From assembly GCA_964539825.1 (NCBI GenBank), contig CAZIKF010000002.1, forward strand, positions 217,400 through 281,399: a DNA stretch of 64,000 bases, read 5' to 3'. The notes under the pieces are model-generated. The model was not told the DNA's origin and ran no database searches. It was given only the letters and a program-made list of their open reading frames with translations. Numbering within the stretch: position 1 is the first letter of the stretch; every line of letters begins with the position of its first letter. The position numbers and the translations under genes were made by a program. Origin of the DNA: CAZIKF01 sp964539825 (GTDB lineage Bacteria > Muiribacteriota > UBA6191). Below are positions 8,796 through 17,950 of the stretch, piece by piece.

Positions 8796-8826
8796 TCTGG
8801 ATACCGCGATCAAGTCGCGGTATGAC
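8796..8826. repeat. Small palindromic intergenic repeat, right copy
   Basis: ATACCGCGA (8801-8809) and TCGCGGTAT (8815-8823) form a perfect 9-bp stem with a TCAAG loop. It is the reverse complement of the element at 7105-7133. It lies between convergent genes and could also act as a transcript-end hairpin, but no T-run follows. Confidence 0.75.
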
Positions 8827-8859
8827 GGGGGTTATGGAGGCATCGCGCTTGTCTCATGA

Positions 8860-9573
8860 CTAGATACTAGCTCCTACGTGAGATCTCAACGGCTTTTCAA
8901 CTGTTTCCCAGCGCTCAATTTTCCCGTCCCTTAGCCTCAGGATTTTCTTAGCGTGATGGGCTATCTCATCTTCATGGGTAACCATAAGGATGGTTTTTCC
9001 TTGTGTGTTGAGGTCTTGCAGCAAGCCCATGATTTCATCCCCTGTTTTGGTGTCGAGGTTACCCGTAGGCTCATCCGCCAGGATCAGACCAGGATCATTT
9101 AACAAGGCTCGAGCTATAGCCACTCTTTGGCATTGACCTCCTGAAAGCTGGTTGGGGAAAAAGTTGATCTTTTCTGAGATTCCCAGCGACTCGAGAAGAG
9201 ACCGGGCTTTATCTGTCTTTTCATTCTCTTGACGAGAATAGACTGAGGGAAGCAGAACATTCTCGAGTACCGAATGATGGGGAACCAGGTGAAAAGCTTG
9301 GAAAACAAATCCGAATTCCCGGTTTCTCAGATGGGAAAGCTGAGCATCAGAGAGTGTAGAGATCTCTTCTCCTTTAAAACGATAGGAGCCCAGTGTTGCC
9401 GTATCGAGCGCACCCAATAAATGCATGAGTGTGGACTTCCCTGAGCCTGAAGGGCCCATAATCGCTACAAAATCACCCTCGCATACTTCGAGGGAGATAT
9501 CTTTAAGCACTTTGAACTCTTCCGCTACGGAAAAGTAGGATTTATGCAGTTCTTCCACTTCGATTAATGCCAT
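8860..9573 (-). CDS. LolD/MacB-type ABC transporter ATP-binding protein
   Basis: This ATPase belongs to the LolD/MacB/FtsE group that serves permeases handling lipoproteins, peptides or efflux. It has Walker A GPSGSGKS (40-47), signature LSGGQCQRVAIARAL, Walker B LILADEP and the TGNLD motif typical of this group, plus a conserved switch His (TH). The 237-residue length is normal. No permease is adjacent on either side, so its partner is encoded elsewhere. The short C-terminal tail after the core (VEKPLRSHVGASI) is unassigned. Confidence 0.88.
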   Translation of the reverse strand: MALIEVEELHKSYFSVAEEFKVLKDISLEVCEGDFVAIMGPSGSGKSTLMHLLGALDTATLGSYRFKGEEISTLSDAQLSHLRNREFGFVFQAFHLVPHHSVLENVLLPSVYSRQENEKTDKARSLLESLGISEKINFFPNQLSGGQCQRVAIARALLNDPGLILADEPTGNLDTKTGDEIMGLLQDLNTQGKTILMVTHEDEIAHHAKKILRLRDGKIERWETVEKPLRSHVGASI

Positions 9574-9644
9574 AGAGAATTTCCCTTCTGATCGTAGATT
9601 GGTTAGGATATGGTTTTTAACTGGATTGATTCAAGGGAGGTATC

Positions 9645-10112
9645 ATGCCAATTGATCGAGAAAAAATTCGTGAGATCATGCGCCAACGATCGGGAAGGCG
9701 TTCTATCGGTGCTTGTCCTGTTTGTAAGAACACTCCCCTACAGTCCATCAAGGTGGAGGGAACGGAGCAAGACTTTTGTGATAGTTGCCATGGAATTTGG
9801 CTGGATTCCGGTGAAGCAACTGAAATTGCGGAAGGGGTCAAAGATTTTCCAGACTTTGAATGGTCCTGGTCCAGAAGAAAGGCTTCTGTAAAACTATCAC
9901 CGAAACATCCTGGGGAGTCAATGTGGGAACTACCCTACGCCGAAGGGGAAAACCTGAAAGTCGACTTTTGTGAGACTTCAAGAGGCATCTGGCTCGATGG
10001 ATCTGAAATTGCCGAGCTAGAAAGAATTGTCGCAGATCGCACCGACCCGGATCAAAGACTCCATAAAATGATGGGAAATATGATCCGAGACGGCTACATC
10101 TGCCTCTCTTGA
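9645..10112 (+). CDS. TFIIB-type zinc-ribbon protein with one decayed ribbon
   Basis: A cytoplasmic 155-residue protein of unknown role. The first ribbon is intact: CPVC (about 24-27) and CDSCHGIWLDSGE (about 45-57). A second copy follows at about 85-122 and keeps FCETSRGIWLDGSEIAELE, but only one of four cysteines survives, so it should not bind zinc. The start is supported by GGGAGG seven bases before the ATG. It is divergent from the ABC gene. The family (zf-TFIIB) is common in bacteria without assigned function. Confidence 0.8.
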   Translation: MPIDREKIREIMRQRSGRRSIGACPVCKNTPLQSIKVEGTEQDFCDSCHGIWLDSGEATEIAEGVKDFPDFEWSWSRRKASVKLSPKHPGESMWELPYAEGENLKVDFCETSRGIWLDGSEIAELERIVADRTDPDQRLHKMMGNMIRDGYICLS

Positions 10113-10116
10113 GACT

Positions 10117-10500
10117 CTACTTTCTTTCGAGATAGCCTCGAATTGCAACTTTTCCCAGGGCTCGAATAGCCTCCACTTTGGAGGGTGTGTTCACCCTGTG
10201 GGTTTTAAGATATCCAGAGAGAATATCACCCAGTTCATTGGTCTTAAGTCTGACCAATTCACGGATTGTAGCCTTCTTAATGGTCTCATCCTCTACATTG
10301 TAGAGAATTTTCTTTAATAGATTGACCCTGTTGATGGACTTTTTGTCCGCCAACTCATTTAGTACAATTTCCAGTACCTTTTCATCCACTTTGACCGTTT
10401 CTTCACCTTTACTATGAAGGAGTGCCAAATTATCCGAAGTGATACTTGTTGAGTTTTCTCTAAAATAGGGAAATATCCCTTTGAGAACCGATTCTGCCAT
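10117..10500 (-). CDS. Small helical protein, HEAT-repeat-like, unknown function
   Basis: A 127-residue protein without signal peptide or membrane segment, made of amphipathic helices of similar length (LEIVLNELADKKSINRVNLL, TIKKATIRELVRL, SKVEAIRALGKVAIRGYLE). This pattern is like degenerate HEAT repeats. No catalytic motif is visible. It converges with the zinc-ribbon gene with only a few bases between the stops. The start is preceded by GGAGGAA at the usual distance (read on the minus strand). Confidence 0.6.
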   Translation of the reverse strand: MAESVLKGIFPYFRENSTSITSDNLALLHSKGEETVKVDEKVLEIVLNELADKKSINRVNLLKKILYNVEDETIKKATIRELVRLKTNELGDILSGYLKTHRVNTPSKVEAIRALGKVAIRGYLERK

Positions 10501-10575
10501 GATCGAGTTCCTCCTACTGACCTTTAACCTATGTATATAACATCGGCATTTGTAGACAAAAATGTTATTAAATTG

Positions 10576-11679
10576 CTATTTTTTGTCTGTATCTTGTGGA
10601 GATGACTCGAGATTTGAATGTTTCCTATTGACAAGTTTTTGCACTGATTGGGAATTTTGTAAGGAGCCGACCAAAAGATAATCAGGCGTATCCACAATCA
10701 TGAGATCCTTAATACAAACCAGACCGGTTTCTTTTCCGGGATTCTTTTGAAAAATCAGATTCGAACTAGCCCCTTCTGTAAATAAAGGACCCTGTACATC
10801 GAGTGGAACATTACCCTGGGCGTCTTTCACTCCCAACTCAAATATCGCCAGGTAGGAGCCAATATCGCACCACCCAATATCGCAGGGAATAACCACCAAA
10901 AGTTCAGATTTTTCCATTACCGCGATATCTATGGGAATGGATGGCAAGGACGCATAGATTTCCTGAAACTCCGGCCCATCAAGATCGTCCAGGTAAGGCT
11001 CTAGTCTCATCAGACCCTCATAAAGTTCTGGAGAGTGCTGTTTCATTTGCTCAAGCATGGTACCGGCCTGAAAGATAAACAGTCCTGCATTCCAATAGTA
11101 ATTCTCCTCCAACAGGTACTCTCTGGCAGTTTCCTCGTCAGGCTTTTCATGAAATGCCTCTACCCCATGGACCGCTACAGGTGAAGTAAGGGGTAGGGCT
11201 TCTTTAGTCGCCTGAATATACCCATACCCAGTCTCAGCATAACCAGGCTGAATTCCCAGGGTAACAATACGACCTGCACTTGCTACTTCAACCGCCCTTT
11301 TGAGAACCATGAGAAATCTGGATTCCTTGCGAATCACGTGATCAGAATGTAGGGATACAACAACTGTGGATGGATCTTCCCTGGCTACTATCAGAGAAAG
11401 AAGACCGAGAGCAGGTGCGGTATTTCGACCTACAGGCTCACAAATACAATGCTCCGCGGCTAGACGAGGAAGGTGTTCCAGGAGTTTCGTCCGATATTTT
11501 CGATTGGAACTAACATAGACTTGTTCAGGAGCGAAGAGTGGAAGAACCCGCTCAAAAGTCTGTGTGATCAGGGGACCTTCCCCGAGTAAATCCTGAAACT
11601 GTTTGGGGTGTTCTTCATTGGATAGGGGAAAGAATCGAGTTCCCTGCCCACCTGCAAGTATTACCGCCACAGACTTCAT
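10576..11679 (-). CDS. manC: Mannose-1-phosphate guanylyltransferase
   Basis: It makes GDP-mannose from mannose-1-phosphate and GTP for surface polysaccharides. The N-terminal nucleotidyltransferase signature LAGGQGTRFFPLSNEEHPKQ (8-27) is followed by F. Further family features are EPVGRNTAPA, KPDEE and ERSE-like MEKSELLVVIPCDIGWCDIG. At 367 residues it is the monofunctional form, lacking the C-terminal phosphomannose isomerase domain. It follows flhF on the same strand with ~90 bases between and may be separately transcribed. No other sugar-nucleotide gene is in the window. Confidence 0.9.
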   Translation of the reverse strand: MKSVAVILAGGQGTRFFPLSNEEHPKQFQDLLGEGPLITQTFERVLPLFAPEQVYVSSNRKYRTKLLEHLPRLAAEHCICEPVGRNTAPALGLLSLIVAREDPSTVVVSLHSDHVIRKESRFLMVLKRAVEVASAGRIVTLGIQPGYAETGYGYIQATKEALPLTSPVAVHGVEAFHEKPDEETAREYLLEENYYWNAGLFIFQAGTMLEQMKQHSPELYEGLMRLEPYLDDLDGPEFQEIYASLPSIPIDIAVMEKSELLVVIPCDIGWCDIGSYLAIFELGVKDAQGNVPLDVQGPLFTEGASSNLIFQKNPGKETGLVCIKDLMIVDTPDYLLVGSLQNSQSVQKLVNRKHSNLESSPQDTDKK

Positions 11680-11768
11680 ATCAACTCCTCAATTTTCGAG
11701 GCCGCATCTTAGCACAATCCAAGAGCCTGTTAACGATCTCTAACAGAGGGAAATTTAGCCAAATCTCT

Positions 11769-13265
11769 TCACTTTTGGTCGTGCTGAAAAATTAGCTCGG
11801 AGAGATTGGAAGGAGTTGCGGCACTATAATGACCCGGCACATTTTGCCCATCAGTAATATATCCAATGCTACGAAGACTCATCTGTAAGACGCTGAGCAT
11901 CGGACCATATGAACAAGTCTCATCGATCTTGGTAAATAGCAGGGCGTCTACACTAAGCCTTGAGAAAGCACTGATTGTCATCTTCAGGTCCTGGTATCGA
12001 GAAGTAGCTGAGAGTACGAGATGAGTTTGGGTGTCTAGTTCTTCAGGAAGAAAATCCTTCAAGGATGAGATGTGATTTTTATCTCTAAATCCTCTGCCTG
12101 TCGTATCGATAAGAATCACATCTTTCTCTTTATATTTTTCAATGGTCGGTAGGAGTTTCTCAGGCCTGAATACCACTTCCCACGGACAGTTGAGACCCTG
12201 CGCATACTCCTTGACCTGGGCTGGCGCACCTAGTTTAAAACTATCTACTGTAATCATAGCCACGGAAGAGGGACTCTTTCCAAGGATCAGGGCAGAAGCA
12301 ATCTTTGCCATTGTAGTAGTTTTACCTACTCCAGTTGGACCCACAAAGATCATGATTCGCGGACCGTCCTTTTTCTTTTCTTTCAACTCTTCAAATATCG
12401 TTTTCTGAATTCTCAGATTCTTAGAAAACTTCTTGCGCACATATTCCTTCAATTCCTCAATACCTGGACTCTCCTCATCCTTGTAGTGCTCGTGGGCAAG
12501 TTCCAGATGCGCTTCAATGACATCGCTGGCAAAATCACCTTTTTGCAGAATTGTGGAAAGGGCTTGAAAGGAACCCGTGAGTTGCGGAGACTCTTTTCTA
12601 TCCGATTTAATTACCGGTTTATCTTGTGACCTATCCTTCAAACCCTGGTTTTTCCCAGACCCTATGCGGATTTTAAACTCTGTACGCAGCGCACTGAATT
12701 CATCCTTTAGGCTTTTAATTTCATGATGAAGAGTACTTAGCTCTCCTGGGGAACCGCTAGTTGGCTTACTCAACTTGAAGGGGGATTTAGGTTCTTCAGA
12801 AGTTTTGGATAGCTGGGACCGAGGAGAATTAAAAGAACTCTGTGAACTCAGTAATTCTTCAAGGAGCTTATTCGCCTCACCTCGAGAATACTGAATGGAA
12901 CTACTTGATTTCGCATCGCTTCGCGAATTTTGAATAGAGCTGTCCGATTCCGGCTCATCACTTTTTCGCCTTAATTCACTACCCATGGACCTGTTAAGAT
13001 CATCCAAGAAATCTCTGCCCGCAGCCTCAGTCACATCAAGGGTTCGCTTTGGCGAAACAGCGGGTTTGGGCTGTGTGCCTGGTGTTTCCCTTTTCCTTGG
13101 TGATACTGTAAGGACTGTACGCCCGGAGAAAATTCCGAGAAATCCTCCTTCTTGCTGAACATTAAGGATCTCCCCTTCTTCTCCAAGCTCTTCAATCATC
13201 TTCGCTTTAGCGGCACCATAACTGGATCCCTGAAATTTCCTGATGACAGTTTTCGGAGTGGGCAT
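11769..13265 (-). CDS. flhF: Flagellar SRP-type GTPase FlhF
   Basis: FlhF is an SRP-family GTPase that sets the place and number of flagella. The N-terminal B domain (KFQGSSYGAAKAKMIEELGE) is followed by a long low-complexity, Ser-rich linker, then the NG domain with P-loop FVGPTGVGKTTTMAKIA (about residue 310), VDSFKLGA, IDTTGRG and FTKIDET. I chose the ATG at 13265, one base after the stop of the upstream flhG gene, over an ATG six codons earlier that would overlap it by 17 bases. It is the last gene of flhA-flhG-flhG-flhF. Confidence 0.92.
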   Translation of the reverse strand: MPTPKTVIRKFQGSSYGAAKAKMIEELGEEGEILNVQQEGGFLGIFSGRTVLTVSPRKRETPGTQPKPAVSPKRTLDVTEAAGRDFLDDLNRSMGSELRRKSDEPESDSSIQNSRSDAKSSSSIQYSRGEANKLLEELLSSQSSFNSPRSQLSKTSEEPKSPFKLSKPTSGSPGELSTLHHEIKSLKDEFSALRTEFKIRIGSGKNQGLKDRSQDKPVIKSDRKESPQLTGSFQALSTILQKGDFASDVIEAHLELAHEHYKDEESPGIEELKEYVRKKFSKNLRIQKTIFEELKEKKKDGPRIMIFVGPTGVGKTTTMAKIASALILGKSPSSVAMITVDSFKLGAPAQVKEYAQGLNCPWEVVFRPEKLLPTIEKYKEKDVILIDTTGRGFRDKNHISSLKDFLPEELDTQTHLVLSATSRYQDLKMTISAFSRLSVDALLFTKIDETCSYGPMLSVLQMSLRSIGYITDGQNVPGHYSAATPSNLSELIFQHDQK

Positions 13266-13266
13266 A

Positions 13267-14118
13267 TCAGCGGCCTCTCGCAAAGAGAGACATCAATCCT
13301 CCCAGGAACCCGTGTTTCTTGGCGGCAATGGGCGCCTGCTTTACACCTCCAAAGGAATCTGCAAGTTTTTGAATGCAAAGACTCGCCTTAGAGTCAGGAT
13401 AAAGCTGGGTAAACGGTGTTTGAGAACGAACCGCCTTTGAGACCAGCTCGTCCTCCAGGATAAATCCCTTGTACTGAATTTCCGCTTCAAGGAATTTGCG
13501 GGCAACCGTAGTCAATCTGGAGGACACGCCAAAAGCTTCCATGGAGGAGGCCGCCCGATTCACCACGACCGACACCGAAGGGAAAGGATCCGGGCTTTTT
13601 GCCAGAGTTTTAATAATTCCGTAAGCATCCGCCATAGAGGTAGGCTCAGGGGTGGAGACCAGCAATACTTCGTCCGCGTACTGAAGAAATCCGATAACAT
13701 TGGAGGATAATCCAGCACCTGTATCAATTAACAAGATATCCGCATATTGACGAATTTTAGCCAATGCTTCAAGGATAGAACCGCGAATGGAATCATCCAG
13801 ATCAGCAAGATTGGAAAGGCCTGAGCCACCCGCGAATAGTTTCACCTTATCATTAACCGAGGTTACAATATCGAGAAGGTTCTTCCGGCCTTCCACTACA
13901 TGGTACAGAGTAAACCTGGGTCTAACACCGAAGATTACATCAAGATTAGCCATTCCAAGGTCAGCGTCAAATACAATCACCTGCTTACCGCGGGCTCCCA
14001 GTGAAAGGGCTAAGTTAGCTACCAGGGAAGATTTACCCACTCCCCCTTTACCAGAGGTAACCGCAATGGTACGGCACTGCGAGCCGAAATCTAAATCTTC
14101 CTCAAAGGCGTCGTACAT
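13267..14118 (-). CDS. flhG: MinD-type ATPase FlhG, second paralogue
   Basis: FlhG/FleN is the antagonist of FlhF that limits flagellar number. The deviant Walker A is SGKGGVGKSSL (about 22-32), with switch DADLGMANLD and LLIDTGAGLS. The 283-residue length is normal. A basic C-terminus (APIAAKKHGFLGGLMSLFARGR) could serve as an amphipathic membrane-targeting helix as in MinD. It lies directly upstream of flhF, as expected for the true FlhG, and is separated by ~100 bases from the other paralogue. Confidence 0.87.
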   Translation of the reverse strand: MYDAFEEDLDFGSQCRTIAVTSGKGGVGKSSLVANLALSLGARGKQVIVFDADLGMANLDVIFGVRPRFTLYHVVEGRKNLLDIVTSVNDKVKLFAGGSGLSNLADLDDSIRGSILEALAKIRQYADILLIDTGAGLSSNVIGFLQYADEVLLVSTPEPTSMADAYGIIKTLAKSPDPFPSVSVVVNRAASSMEAFGVSSRLTTVARKFLEAEIQYKGFILEDELVSKAVRSQTPFTQLYPDSKASLCIQKLADSFGGVKQAPIAAKKHGFLGGLMSLFARGR

Positions 14119-14220
14119 TTTGAGATAATTTGCTGATCTGACTAAACCGGAGACCAGGGCGCTACTAAAGTGCCTCGGAGGTATTATATAACAAAATCAG
14201 GTCAAAATCTTTATTTTTTG

Positions 14221-15027
14221 TCATTGTAATAAATCGAGAATCTTTTCAACCAGCCCTGGGCGATCTTCAGGACCCGACACCCCTTCGAGCTTATTTACAA
14301 TCCGAGTGATGTTTTTACTTACATCTTCATTACGGTATTGCATTAAAAAGACCTGTTGGTTCCGGGAAGCTTCGAGAACGCTCTGATTATGCATCACAAA
14401 GCCCAGCGTGGTGATATCACTCTTCAGGAATTTTTTGACCGCTACCTCCATCTTATTCTGTACAGACTTGGCTTCAAAAATGGAGTGGCAACGATTAATC
14501 ACCATTCGAATTCTAGCGCTGGGATTTTGGGCAAGAACTGACTTTACTACCCCATAAGCATCCGCCATAGCCGTTGGCTCCGGGGTAGTGATCAAGATGA
14601 CCTCATGAGCCATTTGGAGAAAAAACATCACGCTGCTGGTAATTCCCGCACCGGTATCGATGAAGAGATAGTCCTTATCACGTGATAGTTCTTGAATCTC
14701 AGTCGCAAACTGAACCAGTGCCTGAGCTGGCAGCCTTGTCAGCTCCTCAACACCGCTACCACCTGGAATAATGCTCAACCCTGCAGGACCAGTCACCATG
14801 ATCTCACTTACGGGTTTACCGGAAAAGAGAACATCCTCGAGACCCCCGCTGGGCTCCAGACCCATGGATATACACACGTTGCCAAGGCCAAGATCTCCGT
14901 CTAATACCAAGACTTTTCGCCCCATTTCTGACAGTCTTATTCCCATATTGACCGCGAATGTTGTCTTACCTACGCCGCCCTTTCCAGATGTAAAAGCCAG
15001 AATTCGGGGACCTGCTGAACCACTCAT
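14221..15027 (-). CDS. MinD-type ATPase FlhG, first paralogue
   Basis: A second FlhG-like P-loop ATPase, 268 residues, with TSGKGGVGKTTFAVNMGIRL near residue 13, LDGDLGLGNVCISMGL and LFIDTGAGITSS. It overlaps the end of flhA by four bases, so the two are translationally coupled. It aligns along its length with the neighbouring FlhG (shared TTPEPTAMADAYG), so it probably arose by tandem duplication. Whether it or the second copy acts on FlhF cannot be read from the sequence. Confidence 0.85.
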   Translation of the reverse strand: MSGSAGPRILAFTSGKGGVGKTTFAVNMGIRLSEMGRKVLVLDGDLGLGNVCISMGLEPSGGLEDVLFSGKPVSEIMVTGPAGLSIIPGGSGVEELTRLPAQALVQFATEIQELSRDKDYLFIDTGAGITSSVMFFLQMAHEVILITTPEPTAMADAYGVVKSVLAQNPSARIRMVINRCHSIFEAKSVQNKMEVAVKKFLKSDITTLGFVMHNQSVLEASRNQQVFLMQYRNEDVSKNITRIVNKLEGVSGPEDRPGLVEKILDLLQ

Positions 15028-17315
15028 TGCACTTCCACCTCCTCTTCCAATGAAATGGATCTTACGTTGTCAATTTCAACATCAGTAACTATTTCTTGAA
15101 AGGAGAGTACAACCAACTGGGGAGCTACCCGCTCAACAAGTCGCTTAAAATGGATTCGAATCACGGGAGAACAAAGAAGTACCGGCTGCTGACCTTCTAC
15201 CAACATATCTTCAATGGCTTGATTTAATCGTTCAAAGAGGTTCCTGGCGGAATCGGGATCCAAGGCCTGATGGATGGATCTCTGCCCCTGAATAGAGTCT
15301 ACCATTTTTTGCTCGATGACCGGATCTAGAGTCATGACCCTCAAGACATCGTCTATGGTGTACTCCCTGGTAAGCTGCCTGGCAAGCCCCTGGCGAACAT
15401 GTTCTACGAGAGAGTCCACGTCAGACACATGTTCAACAAAATCCGCAATCACCTCAAGAATGGTTGATAGATTTCGAATGGACACACCTTCTGTAAGTAA
15501 GGCCTTGAGAACCTTCTGAATGAGTCCCAATCGCCCCTGGCTCCCCTCCGGAACCGCAGCGTCAACAACAGCCGGGATCTGCTCTTTCAATTTGTCCACC
15601 AATTCCTGGGTCTCCTGCCTTCCTAGAATTTCAGAAGCATGACGCTTGATCAATTCAGTCAGATGGGTGGCGATCACCGAGGGCGCATCAACCACAGTAT
15701 ATCCATTAAGTTCAGCATCTTCTCTCTGCGTTTCTTCAATCCATAGAGCACTTAGATTAAATGCCGGCTCTGTAGTGGGAATTCCTTCGACTTTTGAAAC
15801 CACCATCCCCGGGTCCATGGCGAGAAACCGATCGGCGTAAACTTCAGCCTTACCAATCTCAATCCCCTTCAACTTGATAGAATAGTGATTTGGCTGAAGC
15901 TGCATATTATCCCGAATACGCACAGCCGGAACCACCAATCCCAACTCAAGAGCAATTTGGCGCCGTATCATCTTAACGCGATTGAGAAGGTCTCCTCCCT
16001 GGTTGGGATCTACCAGTGGAATCAGCCCATACCCTATCTCCATTTCAAGAGTATCTACATGCAGCAAACTAGAAACATCTTCTTTTGAGGGCTCCTCACC
16101 ACCTTCCGCCCCACCTTCTTCAGGACCTCCGCCACCGGGTGGAGCACCTCCGCCGCCATCAGGTCCGGCCGGCAATGGCGGACCCCCGTCAGGACCTTCT
16201 GCCGCGGGCATAAGGAATTGATCCAGGGTTCCAGTGATCATCAAAGCTAACAGTCCCAGGCCTGTGGAGAGAATGATGAAGGGAAGCTTGGGCAAGCCCG
16301 GCACCAGGGAGAAGGCAAGAAATAACGCGGAAGCAATCATCAGGGGCTTAGGTTTAGAGGTAATTTGCTCCATTAACTCAGTACCCAGGTTATGTTCAGA
16401 GACTGACTTGGTCACAATGATACCGGTAGCCACCGAAATTAAGAGGGAAGGTACGATACTCACAAGACCATCACCAATAGTGAGGAGGGTGTAGGTGGCC
16501 GCTATTTCAGCTATGGACTCGAACTGCCCTGAGATAAAACCTACTATGACCCCTCCAATGATATTGATTATTGTGATCACAATACCCGCAATCGTATCCC
16601 CTTTTACAAATTTGGACGCACCGTCCATTGCTCCATAGAAATCCGCTTCCGCGGATATTTTTTCACGACGATCCCTGGCGGCATCCTCGGTGATCAGCCC
16701 CGCATTTAGATCCGCATCAATGGCCATTTGCTTTCCCGGCATAGCATCCAGGGTAAATCGGGCGGCGACTTCAGCGACTCTCTCAGAACCTTTTGTGATC
16801 ACCAGGTATTGGATCAAGACTAGAATGAGAAAGATGATGATCCCAACAACGTAGTTTCCTCCTACCACGAAATTGCCGAAAGCTTGTATAACTTCTCCTT
16901 CGAAATCCTTACCCTTGAGTAATATCAGCCTGGTGGAGGAAACATTGAGGGAAAGTCTGAATAACGTTGTGACCAGTAGTAAGGATGGAAATACGGAAAA
17001 CTCCAGGGGATCTTCAAGATATGTTGAACTCAAAACCAGGACCAGACCCAGGGCAATGTTGACACTCATTAAAATGTCCAGAATGAACTCTGGCAAAGGG
17101 ATGATCAACATGACCACAACACCCACAAGACCACCGGCCATGAGAAGATCGGCCTGTCTTGTGAGCGCTGGGAGCACTCTTTGTAAAAATCCTACGAAAG
17201 AATATAGGAGAGAAGGCCCGCCTGCAGCGTCTGAAGGAGTGGCTGACCCAGAAACCTCGGGCACTGGAGAGGAATCAACGGATGGGGTAGAGGGGGCCTG
17301 GGGCTCATCAGCCAT
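15024..17315 (-). CDS. flhA: Flagellar export gate protein FlhA
   Basis: FlhA is the membrane gate of the flagellar type III export apparatus. It shows the N-terminal membrane region with SSTRLILL and FVVGGNYVVG, the FHIPEP-region pattern DAMPGKQMAIDADLNAGLI and DRREKI, and a cytoplasmic domain with DPSTVIATHL-like DAPSVIATHL and REYTIDDVLRVM. At 763 residues it is longer than usual (~690) because of a Ser/Pro-rich N-terminal tail and a linker of ~45 Gly/Pro/Glu residues between the membrane and cytoplasmic halves. It is first in the minus-strand flagellar unit. Confidence 0.95.
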   Translation of the reverse strand: MADEPQAPSTPSVDSSPVPEVSGSATPSDAAGGPSLLYSFVGFLQRVLPALTRQADLLMAGGLVGVVVMLIIPLPEFILDILMSVNIALGLVLVLSSTYLEDPLEFSVFPSLLLVTTLFRLSLNVSSTRLILLKGKDFEGEVIQAFGNFVVGGNYVVGIIIFLILVLIQYLVITKGSERVAEVAARFTLDAMPGKQMAIDADLNAGLITEDAARDRREKISAEADFYGAMDGASKFVKGDTIAGIVITIINIIGGVIVGFISGQFESIAEIAATYTLLTIGDGLVSIVPSLLISVATGIIVTKSVSEHNLGTELMEQITSKPKPLMIASALFLAFSLVPGLPKLPFIILSTGLGLLALMITGTLDQFLMPAAEGPDGGPPLPAGPDGGGGAPPGGGGPEEGGAEGGEEPSKEDVSSLLHVDTLEMEIGYGLIPLVDPNQGGDLLNRVKMIRRQIALELGLVVPAVRIRDNMQLQPNHYSIKLKGIEIGKAEVYADRFLAMDPGMVVSKVEGIPTTEPAFNLSALWIEETQREDAELNGYTVVDAPSVIATHLTELIKRHASEILGRQETQELVDKLKEQIPAVVDAAVPEGSQGRLGLIQKVLKALLTEGVSIRNLSTILEVIADFVEHVSDVDSLVEHVRQGLARQLTREYTIDDVLRVMTLDPVIEQKMVDSIQGQRSIHQALDPDSARNLFERLNQAIEDMLVEGQQPVLLCSPVIRIHFKRLVERVAPQLVVLSFQEIVTDVEIDNVRSISLEEEVEVQ

Positions 17316-17551
17316 AAAGCCTTATTATAAAGGCCCTAAAGAGGATAAGTAAACAAATTCAAGCTAAAATAGACGTATTTTGTACTAATAATCCTGTGAT
17401 TGCTTTGTATCAAGGGATAAAAACATAAGTAGAAGGACTCAAGTATTTGAAAGGCTAAGACCTTTAACCTGGATTTACACCCAATGGAGCCTGTGATAAA
17501 GTAGTTTGGTTCTCTCCCATCCCCGCTTCATAAGGGCTCCTTCCAAATCAT

Positions 17552-17950
17552 ATGGAAAACGTAAAAGGCATCATCGGGGGCGATAAAGCCCTTAAAGATA
17601 TAAAATCCCGTGAAAAGCTTCGAAAAGCCACCGAGGATTTCGAAGAAATTTTCATTACTATGATGCTCAAGGAGATGTTCAAAAACCTTGGCAATACCGG
17701 TTTCCTCGATGGTGGAAAACACGAGAAAATGTTTCGTGACATGCTCATTGAAGAAAGAGCAAAAAACATGGCCGAAAGTGCTGACTTTGGTCTTGGCGAA
17801 CAAATGTTTAATCAATTTCAGAAGTTAATCAACACCCAGACCATCCCCGATCAGGCAATCCAGCCTAATGGCCTCGAGGAAATGTACCATCAAAACCAGA
17901 TAGAAAAAATTGCGCAAAGTTTCCAGCCGTCTAAAGGAAAAAAATCATGA
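17552..17950 (+). CDS. flgJ: FlgJ-type flagellar rod-binding protein
   Basis: A 132-residue protein matching the rod-binding N-terminal domain of FlgJ: LRKATEDFEEIFITMMLKEM (about 24-43) and MFRDMLIEERAKNMAESADF. The C-terminal muramidase domain of enterobacterial FlgJ is absent, as in many other phyla. It acts as rod cap/chaperone in the periplasm, although no signal peptide is seen. Its end overlaps the alanine dehydrogenase start by four bases. It is divergent from flhA with a shared ~235-base upstream region in which I could not define a promoter. Confidence 0.82.
   Translation: MENVKGIIGGDKALKDIKSREKLRKATEDFEEIFITMMLKEMFKNLGNTGFLDGGKHEKMFRDMLIEERAKNMAESADFGLGEQMFNQFQKLINTQTIPDQAIQPNGLEEMYHQNQIEKIAQSFQPSKGKKS

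Noticed and set aside
11724..11744. Hairpin CTGTTA/TAACAG between flhF and manC
   Set aside because: Six pairs without a T-run. It is too weak to call a terminator.
17316..17551. Sigma-54 or sigma-28 promoters for the divergent flagellar genes
   Set aside because: I looked for GG-N10-GC and TAAA...CCGATAA patterns and found no convincing match.
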